32,430 bases of DNA from DATAMF01 sp964472565 (GCA_964472565.1 CAYYNB010000058.1:1-32430); one strand, 5' to 3'. Shown: positions 15,860-23,861, counted from the stretch's first letter. The notes: a model not told the origin generated them from the letters alone. Made by a program: numbers and translations.

Positions 15860-16945
15860 TTACAGGAAAAACGTGCTTGCCAGCATAAACGGCCCGACAC
15901 CCTTATAATCGTTCGTGACGATTGGCTCACTCACATAGTACTCAAAACTTCCATCACGATACGGTGTGCCGCCTAGCCCGGCTACACTGCATATCCGGTT
16001 CAGGTTGAGCAGTCCGGCATTGTCAATGGTGACAAACTGCCGGGTAATTCCCTCATATGCCTGCTGCGCTCTTTCAGCAAAGGAGGCATCTAAATATCCC
16101 TTGCCGCTGCCTTTGCACATCGCGTAGACAAACATGCACGACGCCGACGCTTCCAGATAATTTCCGGGCCGGGCACCTTGATCAAGCACCTGGTACCATA
16201 CACCGGATTCCTGGTCCTGAACCGCCGCGACTGCGGCCATAGATTCTTTAAAGATCGCTGTGATTTGATCGCGTTTCGGATGTGTTTCGGGTAGATAATC
16301 CAACACATCAATTATCGCAATCACGTACCATCCCATCGCCCGGCCCCAGAAATGGGGCGATCTTCCGGTTTGCGGGTCGGCCCACTGCTGTGTTTTGCTT
16401 TCATCCCACGCGTGATACCGCAGCCGGGTTTGTTCGTCTCGCGTGTGCTGGTCAATCAACATAATTTGGTGAACCACATCATCGAATGTTTCGGCTTCCC
16501 CAAACGTTGCACCATACTGCGCCAGAAACGGAGCGGCCATATAGATGCCATCCAGCCACATTTGGTGGGGATAGATTAGTTTGTGCCAGAAACCACCCTC
16601 CTGAGTTCTCGGATGGGTACGAAGTTGGGACCGCACCAACTGGATCGCTTTCAGATAGCGCTCATCTCCGGTCTGCTTAACCAACGGAAACAGCACTTTA
16701 CCAGCATTGATCTGGTCGATGTTGTAGTCTTCGGCCTGATAGGTTCGAATACTGCCGTCATCCTGAACCAGGAGATCAACATTCCTTTTGACATAATCAA
16801 AGTATTTGCTTTCTCCCGTAGCTTTCCATACTGCCAAAACGCCTTTGAGGACGAGACCCCATTCATAAGCCCACTTGGGTCCTGTCACAGGGTGGCGCTG
16901 TATGACTGAGTCGGCCATATGGATTGCTGCGTTCGTTTTCATCAC
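15860..16945 (-). CDS. GH105 unsaturated uronyl hydrolase
   Basis: Hydrolyses the 4,5-unsaturated uronic acid left at the non-reducing end of oligosaccharides by polysaccharide lyases. The 361-residue (alpha/alpha)6 barrel has no signal peptide and so is cytoplasmic. Marks include WAYEWGLVLKGV, a WLDGIYMAAPF block with the catalytic Asp at 132, HAWDES, FWGRAMGWY, the DVLDYLPETHPKR loop and ASASCMFVYAM. Family members act on rhamnogalacturonan-, ulvan- or glucuronan-derived products; the exact sugar is open. It is the last gene of the seven-gene minus-strand operon and overlaps the HAD gene by 4 bases (ATGA). It complements the heparinase-like lyase at the right edge of the window. Confidence 0.93.
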   Translation of the reverse strand: MMKTNAAIHMADSVIQRHPVTGPKWAYEWGLVLKGVLAVWKATGESKYFDYVKRNVDLLVQDDGSIRTYQAEDYNIDQINAGKVLFPLVKQTGDERYLKAIQLVRSQLRTHPRTQEGGFWHKLIYPHQMWLDGIYMAAPFLAQYGATFGEAETFDDVVHQIMLIDQHTRDEQTRLRYHAWDESKTQQWADPQTGRSPHFWGRAMGWYVIAIIDVLDYLPETHPKRDQITAIFKESMAAVAAVQDQESGVWYQVLDQGARPGNYLEASASCMFVYAMCKGSGKGYLDASFAERAQQAYEGITRQFVTIDNAGLLNLNRICSVAGLGGTPYRDGSFEYYVSEPIVTNDYKGVGPFMLASTFFL

Positions 16946-17841
16946 GGTTTATCCTTCCAGGGAGGCGTATCTGGGAGACGTCGCTCAAATTCTGCGATCA
17001 GGGTTGCTTCGTATTCGCCTTCATAACCACCCTCAAAGAAGCGCGGCATGGCCTCCTGATAGAAGCGTTCCCAGGACGCTTCCTCATCGCCAGGATTGAT
17101 GGGGTAAAACAGGGCCTTATTCGCTTTGGCCGCTTTAAGATCTCCCGGTGCATCCCCGATCATCAGAATATGATCCGGCGCATAGCGTCCGGCGGCGGCA
17201 GCGGCGAGGTGCTGTGTTTTGGTGCCGTACTCCTGTCCGGCAATTGCGCGTGCATACCGGGCAATATCATGCTCGCCCCATTCCTGTTCCAGCGCGCGCA
17301 GTGGTGTCGCGGACACGACCAGCATATCCGCCTTGTCAAACATAAATTGCAGGCTTTCACGCACAAATGGGAACGGCGGCACACCATGCACCATATCCGC
17401 TATGGCGTCATTGACACCTACCGTCCAGGCCAACGCGCGTTTTAAATCAGCATCATCCGGATGTTCGGTCATATAGCCACGCAGCCCTGAATCGCTGTGC
17501 GGATACTGTTCCTGAGCGATAAATGAACGCAGGCTCGCCGCTTCAGGAATCGGAATACCACGCTTAACAACTTCATCTCGCTCACGCAGCAGATCAAACA
17601 CCATGACCAGCGCCGGCCAGCGGTTAACGCCGCGCCATTTGGAGTATAGATTGACGAATTGAGCCGCGTCACGGGCATATTTCGAAACGGCTTGCAGATC
17701 CCAATATTTCACGATGTTGGGCACGAAGCATTCTTTATGCTTCAATTCCATCGTGTCAAAGGCGCACCCATCCGAATCAATACCCACAAAAAAGTCGTGC
17801 TGCGGCTGCAATTCGCGCAACGGTTGACTTGCATCACTCAT
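16942..17841 (-). CDS. HAD-superfamily hydrolase of unknown substrate
   Basis: A 299-residue phosphatase-type protein. HAD motif I is GIDSDGCAFDT (nucleophile D22, acid/base D24), motif II VVSATP (S177), the motif III lysine probably K208 (GTKTQH) and motif IV IGDAPGDLKAA (D230, D234). A large helical cap lies between motifs I and II (~30-170). The family removes phosphate from small sugar phosphates or similar compounds; the substrate is not recognised. The SD AAGGGGAAG precedes the ATG; the gene starts 15 bases after the phosphofructokinase stop and overlaps the GH105 start. Its place in the operon suggests a role in clearing or using a phosphorylated sugar intermediate. Confidence 0.85.
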   Translation of the reverse strand: MSDASQPLRELQPQHDFFVGIDSDGCAFDTMELKHKECFVPNIVKYWDLQAVSKYARDAAQFVNLYSKWRGVNRWPALVMVFDLLRERDEVVKRGIPIPEAASLRSFIAQEQYPHSDSGLRGYMTEHPDDADLKRALAWTVGVNDAIADMVHGVPPFPFVRESLQFMFDKADMLVVSATPLRALEQEWGEHDIARYARAIAGQEYGTKTQHLAAAAAGRYAPDHILMIGDAPGDLKAAKANKALFYPINPGDEEASWERFYQEAMPRFFEGGYEGEYEATLIAEFERRLPDTPPWKDKP

Positions 17842-17856
17842 CGAATCTTCCCCTTC

Positions 17857-19152
17857 TCACTTCTTCCGGTAGGTCTGCGGCACATAGCCGGGCAGTTTTT
17901 GATCGGCAAAAATCGCTTCCAGCCGTGCATAACGCTGTACACCATGTTCAATCGGTATGGCAGGCCAGTCACGCCCGATTAAGGGTTGCGCATACCGCAG
18001 AAAATCATCTGTCACATCCACCCGGTTTTCGCTGATCCACGCCGCCGGGAAATGCCGTTCCGAGTTGGCGACTTGTTCCAGCGGCACTTTGTCAAACCAC
18101 ACCCGGTATTCGTCACCAGATTCGCGCAGAGTCGTCGCCATGAATCCGTTTTCGCCTGACGCCGCGATTTCAACGGCTTTGCGTCCAACCTGATAGGCTT
18201 CTTCCAGGTCTACGGTTGAAGCATAAATCATGGCGTGGCGCTGGCTGGTGCCTGGAATATCCGTTCGTGCTGCCCCCGGAACAGGCAAACCCACGCTGTT
18301 CAGATAGTTGATCACCGCCTGCCCCACCTGGATTTGGCTTGCGCCGAATTCAGTATGCCCAAAGCTGTCTTTGCGTGCGCCAATGTCGCCTACGTCAAAA
18401 CCCTCACTGACAACCACGATAGCGTGCCCATGTTTTTGGAGCAGATCGTTCACGCCGTCAGCTACATCAGGCATCGTAAGGCCGGATTCGGTGAGGATGA
18501 TGAGCATGGGTAGTTCCCGTTTGGGATCGGCCAAGCGTGCAGCCGCCGGAATAAACCCGATTTTGCGTCCCATTGCTTGCAGCACCAGAACCGGGTCTGC
18601 CGGGCTTGAACCCGCGTTTTCCTCATTGGCGTTTTGCACCATCATCGCCCAATACCGCGCCACACTGCCATATCCCGGCGTATGGTCGATCAGCTTAAAT
18701 TCCGTATCACCCACATCGTTGTCAATGGTTTTGGGCACACCAACCGCGATCAAATCCAGTCCACGCCGCGCGGCCAACTGCGAAACCTTGTTCGCTGTGT
18801 CCATCGAGTCGTTGCCGCCAATATAGAAAAAATACCCGACATTGTGGGCCTTCATGACTTCGAGGACGCGATCAAAGTCTTCTTCCTGTTTCGCTTTGAG
18901 CTTATAACGGCAGGTGCCGATGCTCCCGGCGGCAGGCGTGGTTGCCAGCAGCGATATTTCGTGCGGATTCTGTGCGGACAGATCGAGCAGTTCTTCTTTC
19001 AGCACGCCTTCGATTCCATGCCATCCGGCATAGATTGTGCCAAATGTATCCGGCTGTTCGCGGCACGCTTCGATCACCCCGCGCAACGAGTTGTTAATGA
19101 CCGGCGTCGGTCCTCCCGACTGCGCCACAATAACATTTTTAGGCTGTGGCAT
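17857..19152 (-). CDS. Phosphofructokinase, probably PPi-dependent
   Basis: Converts fructose 6-phosphate and fructose 1,6-bisphosphate, probably with pyrophosphate. The 431-residue family protein opens with VIVAQSGGPTPVINNSL, has FFYIGGNDSMDTA (112-120) in place of the ATP-type GGDGS, PKTIDNDV (140-147) where Lys is typical of PPi-users, HTPGYGSVARY and VVSEGFD. The start is the ATG at 19152: a very strong SD (AGAGGAGGAA) lies just before it, whereas the in-frame ATG 24 bases upstream would place that SD inside the protein. It begins 11 bases after gnd. In this operon it can carry fructose 6-phosphate from the pentose-phosphate pathway into lower glycolysis. Confidence 0.88.
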   Translation of the reverse strand: MPQPKNVIVAQSGGPTPVINNSLRGVIEACREQPDTFGTIYAGWHGIEGVLKEELLDLSAQNPHEISLLATTPAAGSIGTCRYKLKAKQEEDFDRVLEVMKAHNVGYFFYIGGNDSMDTANKVSQLAARRGLDLIAVGVPKTIDNDVGDTEFKLIDHTPGYGSVARYWAMMVQNANEENAGSSPADPVLVLQAMGRKIGFIPAAARLADPKRELPMLIILTESGLTMPDVADGVNDLLQKHGHAIVVVSEGFDVGDIGARKDSFGHTEFGASQIQVGQAVINYLNSVGLPVPGAARTDIPGTSQRHAMIYASTVDLEEAYQVGRKAVEIAASGENGFMATTLRESGDEYRVWFDKVPLEQVANSERHFPAAWISENRVDVTDDFLRYAQPLIGRDWPAIPIEHGVQRYARLEAIFADQKLPGYVPQTYRKK

Positions 19153-19163
19153 CGTTCCTCCTC

Positions 19164-20567
19164 TTACTCTTCCCATTCCGTGTGGAACACACCGTCTTTG
19201 TCTACCCGACGATAGGTGTGCGAACCAAAATAATCCCGCTGCGCCTGGGTCAGGTTCGCAGGCAGCCGCCCGGTGCGGTAGGCATCAAAATAGGCCAGTG
19301 ATGCGGCCAACCCTGGCACCGGGATGCCGTGCGCCACCGCAATCTGAATCGCGGCGCGCCAATTCCCCTGCCGCTGATCAATCGCGGTGCGGAACGGCTC
19401 CCCCACCAACAAATTCGGCAGATTGGGCTGGGCTGCATAAACCTGGCGAATATCTTCCAACAGTCCGGCGCGAATGATGCAGCCGCCCCGCCAGATACGG
19501 GCAATATCCTCGATCTGCAAATCATATTGGTAGTCTTTGCTGGCGGCTTGCAGCAAAGCAATCCCCTGCGCATACGAGCACAGCATGGCCGCATAGAGCG
19601 CGGCGCGGACTTGCTCAAACAGTTTTGGCCGGTCAATATTGAAAGCGACATCCGGGGCGCTGAACAGCTTTTCAGCCGCCAGCCGTTCTTGCCGCAGTGC
19701 GGAGATAATACGGCCCTCAACCGCTGCGTTGATGGTATGCGTCGGAATACCGAGGTCGAGCGCATTCTGGCTGGTCCATTTTCCAGTACCTTTTTGCTGC
19801 GCCTCATCCAGAATGACATCCACCAGCGGCTGCCCAGTATCGGGATCCACCCGGCTGAAAATATCGGCGGTGATCTCGATCAGATAGGAATTGAGTTCGG
19901 CCTGATTCCATTCTTTGAACGCCTGGTGCAGTTCGGCGGCGGTTGCTCCGCCCACGCGCTTGAGAATGTCATACGCTTCAGCGATCAACTGCATGATCCC
20001 GTATTCGATTCCGTTGTGAACCATTTTGACATAGTGCCCAGCCCCGCGCGGCCCGACATGCGCCACACACGGATCGCCGTTGACTTTAGCCGCAATCGCT
20101 TCAAATGAAGGCCGGATCAGTTCATAGGCTTCCGGCTGTCCACCGGGCATCAGGGCCGGTCCGCGCAGTGCGCCTTTCTCGCCGCCTGACACACCGCTTC
20201 CGATAAACAGAAATCCTTCTTTTTCCAGTTCGACAGAACGCCGCTCGGTGTCCGCAAAAAAGCTGTTTCCCAGATCAATCAGCAAATCCCCTTGAGCTAA
20301 ATAGGGTTTGAGCGAACTGATTGCGTTATCAACGGCATTCGATGGCACCAGCAAAATGACCCGCCGGGGTTGTTCCAGCGCATCGGCAAAACTGGCGACA
20401 TCGCCAAATGTAGCAATCTGACCTTCTCCGGCATGATGTTCGAACGCCCGGCGTTTTTCTTCGGCGAGATCGTACCCGGCGACGCTGAATCCATGTGAAG
20501 CGAGGTTGCGGGCCAGACTCGCCCCCATGACCCCTAACCCAACCATTCCCATGTGATAGGCTGTCAT
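19164..20567 (-). CDS. gnd: 6-phosphogluconate dehydrogenase (decarboxylating)
   Basis: Oxidatively decarboxylates 6-phosphogluconate to ribulose 5-phosphate with NAD(P)+. The full-length long form is 467 residues: Rossmann motif GLGVMG (10-15), NSFFADTERR, the SGGEKGA and GPALMPGG substrate segments, the catalytic GAGHYVKMVHNGIEYG block (Lys, Asn and Glu all present), ILDEAQQKGTGKWT and the C-terminal tail RRVDKDG...HTEW. It lies 5 bases from the larA-like gene and 11 from the phosphofructokinase gene. Placing gnd inside an operon with a uronate reductase, rather than with glucose-6-phosphate dehydrogenase, is unusual and suggests that gluconate is an intermediate of uronate breakdown here. 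Confidence 0.95.
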   Translation of the reverse strand: MTAYHMGMVGLGVMGASLARNLASHGFSVAGYDLAEEKRRAFEHHAGEGQIATFGDVASFADALEQPRRVILLVPSNAVDNAISSLKPYLAQGDLLIDLGNSFFADTERRSVELEKEGFLFIGSGVSGGEKGALRGPALMPGGQPEAYELIRPSFEAIAAKVNGDPCVAHVGPRGAGHYVKMVHNGIEYGIMQLIAEAYDILKRVGGATAAELHQAFKEWNQAELNSYLIEITADIFSRVDPDTGQPLVDVILDEAQQKGTGKWTSQNALDLGIPTHTINAAVEGRIISALRQERLAAEKLFSAPDVAFNIDRPKLFEQVRAALYAAMLCSYAQGIALLQAASKDYQYDLQIEDIARIWRGGCIIRAGLLEDIRQVYAAQPNLPNLLVGEPFRTAIDQRQGNWRAAIQIAVAHGIPVPGLAASLAYFDAYRTGRLPANLTQAQRDYFGSHTYRRVDKDGVFHTEWEE

Positions 20568-20572
20568 TGTGA

Positions 20573-21823
20573 TTACCCTTCTTTTACTCGGTACAGATAT
20601 TCTCCGGCTTTGGGCACAAACAAAATGCCCTCGTCTTCGCGGTTCTTCCAGTCCTCTACGTTAATGTCATCAGGATTCAGATATCCCAAATTGAGTCGCG
20701 CACAATCTTCGGCTGAAACCTGGCTGGCAAGCGTAACCTTAATACGCGGCTTTTCGATCCCGTTTTCATAGATGCCCGACCCTTTGAGGTGGGTACTGTG
20801 CGCCAGTACGCCCAACGGCACATCCTGGAAATTTTTCCATTGTTTCAAAAAGTAGTCGCGCACATGATAACCTGTTTGGTACAGATACTGACCGTGTACC
20901 GCGCTCACCACCGACAGATGAGGCGCATGAATAATAACCTCGCCACCGTCTGCAATGCCGGGTTCCAGCTTGTACATCGCTTTCGCGCCTGTCCACAGTT
21001 CGTCGTACATAACAGGCGCATGTGACAGCACCCGTTGGTAAGGTTGATCCAACCAGATGATATGCCGTTGGGATGACAACTGCGCGGCGGCATGGAATGC
21101 CGTTTCCACGTCACCGGCAAAAACACCGGCTAAACCACCCTCATCTACAACCAGACTAACCAGGGTGATAGGCGTCGGAATATATGACGCGGCACGGTGA
21201 ATCATCGCCCGCATAGGCGTTTGTTCGATCCCAATGGTGTTCAGAATCGTCATCAACGCGCCCATCCAGTGCGTTACATTGATGATCTCAGGGCCAGCAA
21301 TGCCGGGAAACAGATATTTGGCTCCACCCGAAAAACCAACGACTTCATGGGGAAATGTCGGCCCAAGAATCACAATATGATCGGCTTCCAATGCGGCGCG
21401 GTTGATCTGAACCGGCACATCGCCGCCGAGCGACGGGTGCCAGACTTCCCCGGCCAGGGCTTTGACTTCATCCTGCCGGATGGTACCGATGGTGGTCAGT
21501 GCATTGGCATCTTGCCAGGCATGATTCATCAGCCGGATGTGAGGCGCGCGCACTTCGGTTCCAACCAGTTGGTTGAGTTCAGCCTGACCTAATGGAAGAT
21601 GTGTTCCGAGTGCGACCATAAAATCAAGCTGGCGGGCATCATGCAGAATTTCCGTTATCAGCCGGAACAATAGCGGCAGTGGTACGGTGCGTGTGTGATC
21701 CGGAATCAGGATCAAAACCCGCTGGTCTCGGAAGCGCCCTTCCAATCCATGCGTGAGCGTCTCGCGTATTTGATCTTCGCTCAAGACACCGCTGCTTACG
21801 GCAACCTGCGCATCAAGTCCCAT
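20573..21823 (-). CDS. LarA-family nickel-pincer 2-hydroxyacid racemase/epimerase homolog
   Basis: A 416-residue member of the LarA superfamily, whose founder racemises lactate with a nickel-pincer nucleotide. All expected active-site positions are seen: D42 and R45 (PDHTRT), H75 (ALGTH), H159 (TFPHEVVGFSGG), the cofactor-binding lysine K169 (SGGAK) and H185 (INVTH). So it is predicted to be an active cofactor-dependent enzyme. Its larB, larC and larE cofactor genes are not in the window. Members of the superfamily act on 2-hydroxyacids other than lactate, including aldonates such as gluconate. Lying between fructuronate reductase and gnd, it is inferred to epimerise D-mannonate and D-gluconate at C2. 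The SD GGGAG precedes the ATG; it starts 3 bases after the SDR gene. Confidence 0.85.
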   Translation of the reverse strand: MGLDAQVAVSSGVLSEDQIRETLTHGLEGRFRDQRVLILIPDHTRTVPLPLLFRLITEILHDARQLDFMVALGTHLPLGQAELNQLVGTEVRAPHIRLMNHAWQDANALTTIGTIRQDEVKALAGEVWHPSLGGDVPVQINRAALEADHIVILGPTFPHEVVGFSGGAKYLFPGIAGPEIINVTHWMGALMTILNTIGIEQTPMRAMIHRAASYIPTPITLVSLVVDEGGLAGVFAGDVETAFHAAAQLSSQRHIIWLDQPYQRVLSHAPVMYDELWTGAKAMYKLEPGIADGGEVIIHAPHLSVVSAVHGQYLYQTGYHVRDYFLKQWKNFQDVPLGVLAHSTHLKGSGIYENGIEKPRIKVTLASQVSAEDCARLNLGYLNPDDINVEDWKNREDEGILFVPKAGEYLYRVKEG

Positions 21824-21826
21824 GAT

Positions 21827-22639
21827 TTAAACTCCCGAAAAAGCACTAAAACCGCCATCTATCGGGACAACCACACCAGTAACAAAGGCGGCGGCTGGTG
21901 AGACAAGCCACTGGATTGCGCCGAACAAATCTTCCGGCGTACCGAATCGGCCTAACGGCGAATGATCCAATATTTGGCGTCCACGCGCTGTGAGTTCACC
22001 TGTTTGCGCATCAACGAGCAGGTAGTGATTCTGTTCCGTGAGAAAGAACCCTGGCGCGATAGCATTAACCCGGATGGATGTCGAATATTCCTGCGCCATA
22101 TGCACAGCGAGCCATTGCGTAAAATTGCTGATTGCAGCTTTAGCCGCGCTGTAGGCGGGAACACGAGTAAGTGGGCGGAATGCATTCATCGATGAGATGT
22201 TAATGATCACGCCGCCGTTTTGCTCAACCATTTGGCGACCAAACACCTGCGAGGGTAAAAATGTGCCCAAAAAGTTGAGGTTAAAAACCCACTGCGCGGC
22301 TTCGGGCGACAAATCGAAGAAGGATAGTTTATCGCTGGTCGTCGCTTCAAATTTATTTCCCCCAGCGCCGTTGATCAAAATATCCACCGTGCCAAAAGCA
22401 TCATGTATTTGTGCTGCCGCTGCCTCGATAGAGCCGCGATCCAACACGTTCGTGCCAATGCCGATAGCTTTCTCACCACCTCCCATTGCTTCGGCTAACG
22501 CACAAGCGCGATCTTCGGCCAAGTCCAGGATTGCTACACGCACATTATTTTGGACAAGCATACGCGCAATTGCACTGCATAAAATGCCTGCACCACCGGT
22601 TACAACAGCCGTTTTCCCTGTCAAGTCAAACGATGACAT
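21827..22639 (-). CDS. uxuB: SDR-type D-mannonate oxidoreductase (fructuronate reductase)
   Basis: Reduces D-fructuronate to D-mannonate with NAD(P)H in glucuronate breakdown. The 270-residue short-chain dehydrogenase has coenzyme motif TGGAGILC (14-21; the last position is Cys where Gly is frequent), NGAGGN (90-95), catalytic S150, Y163 and K167 (YSAAK), and the C-terminal signature of the Bacillus YjmF/UxuB type: PGFFLTEQN, TGELTARG, GRFGTPEDL and VVPIDGGFSAFSGV. This signature separates it from KduD-type SDRs. It has no signal peptide. The SD GAGAGGTGAG precedes the ATG, 9 bases after the LacI gene. The usual partner mannonate dehydratase (UxuA) is not in the operon. Confidence 0.85.
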   Translation of the reverse strand: MSSFDLTGKTAVVTGGAGILCSAIARMLVQNNVRVAILDLAEDRACALAEAMGGGEKAIGIGTNVLDRGSIEAAAAQIHDAFGTVDILINGAGGNKFEATTSDKLSFFDLSPEAAQWVFNLNFLGTFLPSQVFGRQMVEQNGGVIINISSMNAFRPLTRVPAYSAAKAAISNFTQWLAVHMAQEYSTSIRVNAIAPGFFLTEQNHYLLVDAQTGELTARGRQILDHSPLGRFGTPEDLFGAIQWLVSPAAAFVTGVVVPIDGGFSAFSGV

Positions 22640-22648
22640 CTCACCTCT

Positions 22649-23671
22649 CTATCGCTCCTTAGGCGGAGCACAGGACTCACGAATGATCAGTTCAACCCCT
22701 AAACGAGATATAGCTTGCCCAGACTTACCCTTCAATCGCCGTATCAAAAGTTTCATGGCCTGGCGACCCAGCTCATACGCGGGAACATGCACGGTAGTCA
22801 GCGGCGGATCGACATAGCGCGCGGGAAGCGTATCATCACATCCCGTTACGGATAGGTCTTGCGGAATCCGGACGCCGTGTGCCCGACAAACCGCATATAC
22901 TTCGAGGGCCACTTCATCGTTAAAGGCCACAATCGCGCTGGGGGGTTCTGGCTGGCTTAGCACCTGTTCAATAACAGCGCGCCATTCATGTGTATTGTAA
23001 GTCGGCTGGTGGAGTTCAATATTCTGGGCTAGATCAAGCGATAATCCGGCTTCGATTAACGCCTGTTCGTAACCCCGCCGCCGCATTCGAGCAGGCTGGT
23101 AATAGGGGGCACCCAAATTGAGCAAAGCGATCCGCTGGTGTCCCAGTTCGATCAGATACCGTGTTGTCTGGTAGATAGAACTGACATGATCGAGCCAGAC
23201 ACTGGGGATTTGGGGATCATCAATCGTATAGTTGCCCAATACCAGTGGAGCAGGTCCCTGGGTAAGCCGCCGGACTTCTTCGGGCGCGGCGCGAGGTGAG
23301 ATATACAAAACGCCATCAACTGCCATTTGCTGAACCAGCAGATCAATATAAGTTTTTTCGCGCTCCACATCCCCGCGCGTACTACACAGCAGCAGCGTAT
23401 ATCCCTGCTCAATGGCCGCGTCTTCGATTGCTTCAATGGCCTGATTGATAATTGGCTCTGCAATGGTAGGAATCACAACAGCTATCAGGCGAGTCTGGTT
23501 GGTGCGTAGCTGCCGGGCCGCTACATTGATTTTGTAATCGAGTTGCTTGATCGAATCCATTACCCGGCGGCGCGTATCTTCATTGACTCGCTCCGGCGTA
23601 TTGATTACGCGCGAAACAGTCGCTGTTGAAACTTCAGCAAGACGGGCAACATCGTGCATCGTGGCGGGCAT
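22649..23671 (-). CDS. LacI-family repressor of the uronate operon
   Basis: A 340-residue regulator and the first gene of the minus-strand operon. An N-terminal helix-turn-helix (residues 4-24, TMHDVARLAEVSTATVSRVI) and hinge (~50-60, AARQLRT) are followed by a periplasmic-binding-like sugar domain (~61-330) with the family marks VDGVLYISPR, LGHQRIALL, RRRGYEQAL, AFNDEVALEVYAV and VTGCDDTLPARYVDPPLTTV. The frame is open 23 codons further upstream, but that region contains the -35 and -10 boxes, so the ATG at 23671 is chosen; its SD is weak. A perfect palindrome overlaps its own promoter, which points to autoregulation. The inducer is probably a uronate-pathway intermediate (inference). Confidence 0.92.
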   Translation of the reverse strand: MPATMHDVARLAEVSTATVSRVINTPERVNEDTRRRVMDSIKQLDYKINVAARQLRTNQTRLIAVVIPTIAEPIINQAIEAIEDAAIEQGYTLLLCSTRGDVEREKTYIDLLVQQMAVDGVLYISPRAAPEEVRRLTQGPAPLVLGNYTIDDPQIPSVWLDHVSSIYQTTRYLIELGHQRIALLNLGAPYYQPARMRRRGYEQALIEAGLSLDLAQNIELHQPTYNTHEWRAVIEQVLSQPEPPSAIVAFNDEVALEVYAVCRAHGVRIPQDLSVTGCDDTLPARYVDPPLTTVHVPAYELGRQAMKLLIRRLKGKSGQAISRLGVELIIRESCAPPKER

Positions 23672-23695
23672 CAAATATTCTTCATTATGGCGACA

Positions 23696-23713
23696 AATGT
23701 AATCGATTACATT
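23696..23713. promoter_or_regulatory. 18-bp perfect palindromic operator of the uronate operon
   Basis: AATGTAATCGATTACATT is a perfect 18-bp palindrome with a central CG, the usual form of LacI-family operators. It overlaps the minus-strand -10 box and the predicted start site, the ideal place for repression, and differs clearly from the operator beside the divergent LacI gene. Confidence 0.8.
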
Positions 23714-23740
23714 AAATAACGAACCCAGGTGCTTTGTCAA
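23711..23740 (-). promoter_or_regulatory. Promoter of the minus-strand uronate operon
   Basis: Read on the minus strand: TTGACA (23740-23735), an 18-base spacer and TTTAAT (23716-23711). Transcription would begin near 23704, about 33 bases before the LacI start codon and inside the palindromic operator. Confidence 0.75.
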
Positions 23741-23789
23741 TACACGTTCGTGATATGAGCGGTTTTCAGGGGAAATCCTGGTGACTTAC

Positions 23790-23819
23790 TTGACAAAAAA
23801 TTCAAACCTGTGCTACGTT
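23790..23819 (+). promoter_or_regulatory. Promoter of the transport-operon LacI gene
   Basis: Consensus TTGACA (23790-23795), an 18-base spacer and TACGTT (23814-23819) with an upstream TG (23811-23812), an extended -10 form that may compensate for the poor hexamer. Predicted start near 23826, inside the operator that follows. Confidence 0.65.
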
Positions 23820-23821
23820 AA

Positions 23822-23845
23822 GTTAGCGCTATCGTTAACGCTAAC
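23822..23845. promoter_or_regulatory. Nested LacI-type operator for the transport operon
   Basis: Inverted repeat GTTAGCG (23822-23828) / CGCTAAC (23839-23845). The region also contains TAGCGCTA (23824-23831) and CGTTAACG (23833-23840) as separate palindromes, so it can be read as two adjacent operators of the TTAGCGCTAA type common for LacI-family sugar regulators. It covers the predicted transcription start. Confidence 0.75.
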
Positions 23846-23861
23846 GTTTAAGAGGTCCCCG

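Noticed and set aside
15842..15976. 44-codon plus-strand frame with an apparently perfect SD (AGGAGGAAAATG)
   Set aside because: The SD is simply the right arm of the palindromic hairpin, and the frame is antisense to the GH105 3' end; no recognisable protein.
21827..22639. KduD-type 2-dehydro-3-deoxygluconate 5-dehydrogenase as identity of the SDR
   Set aside because: The C-terminal GGFSAFSGV and TGELTARG motifs match mannonate oxidoreductases of the YjmF/UxuB type rather than KduD.
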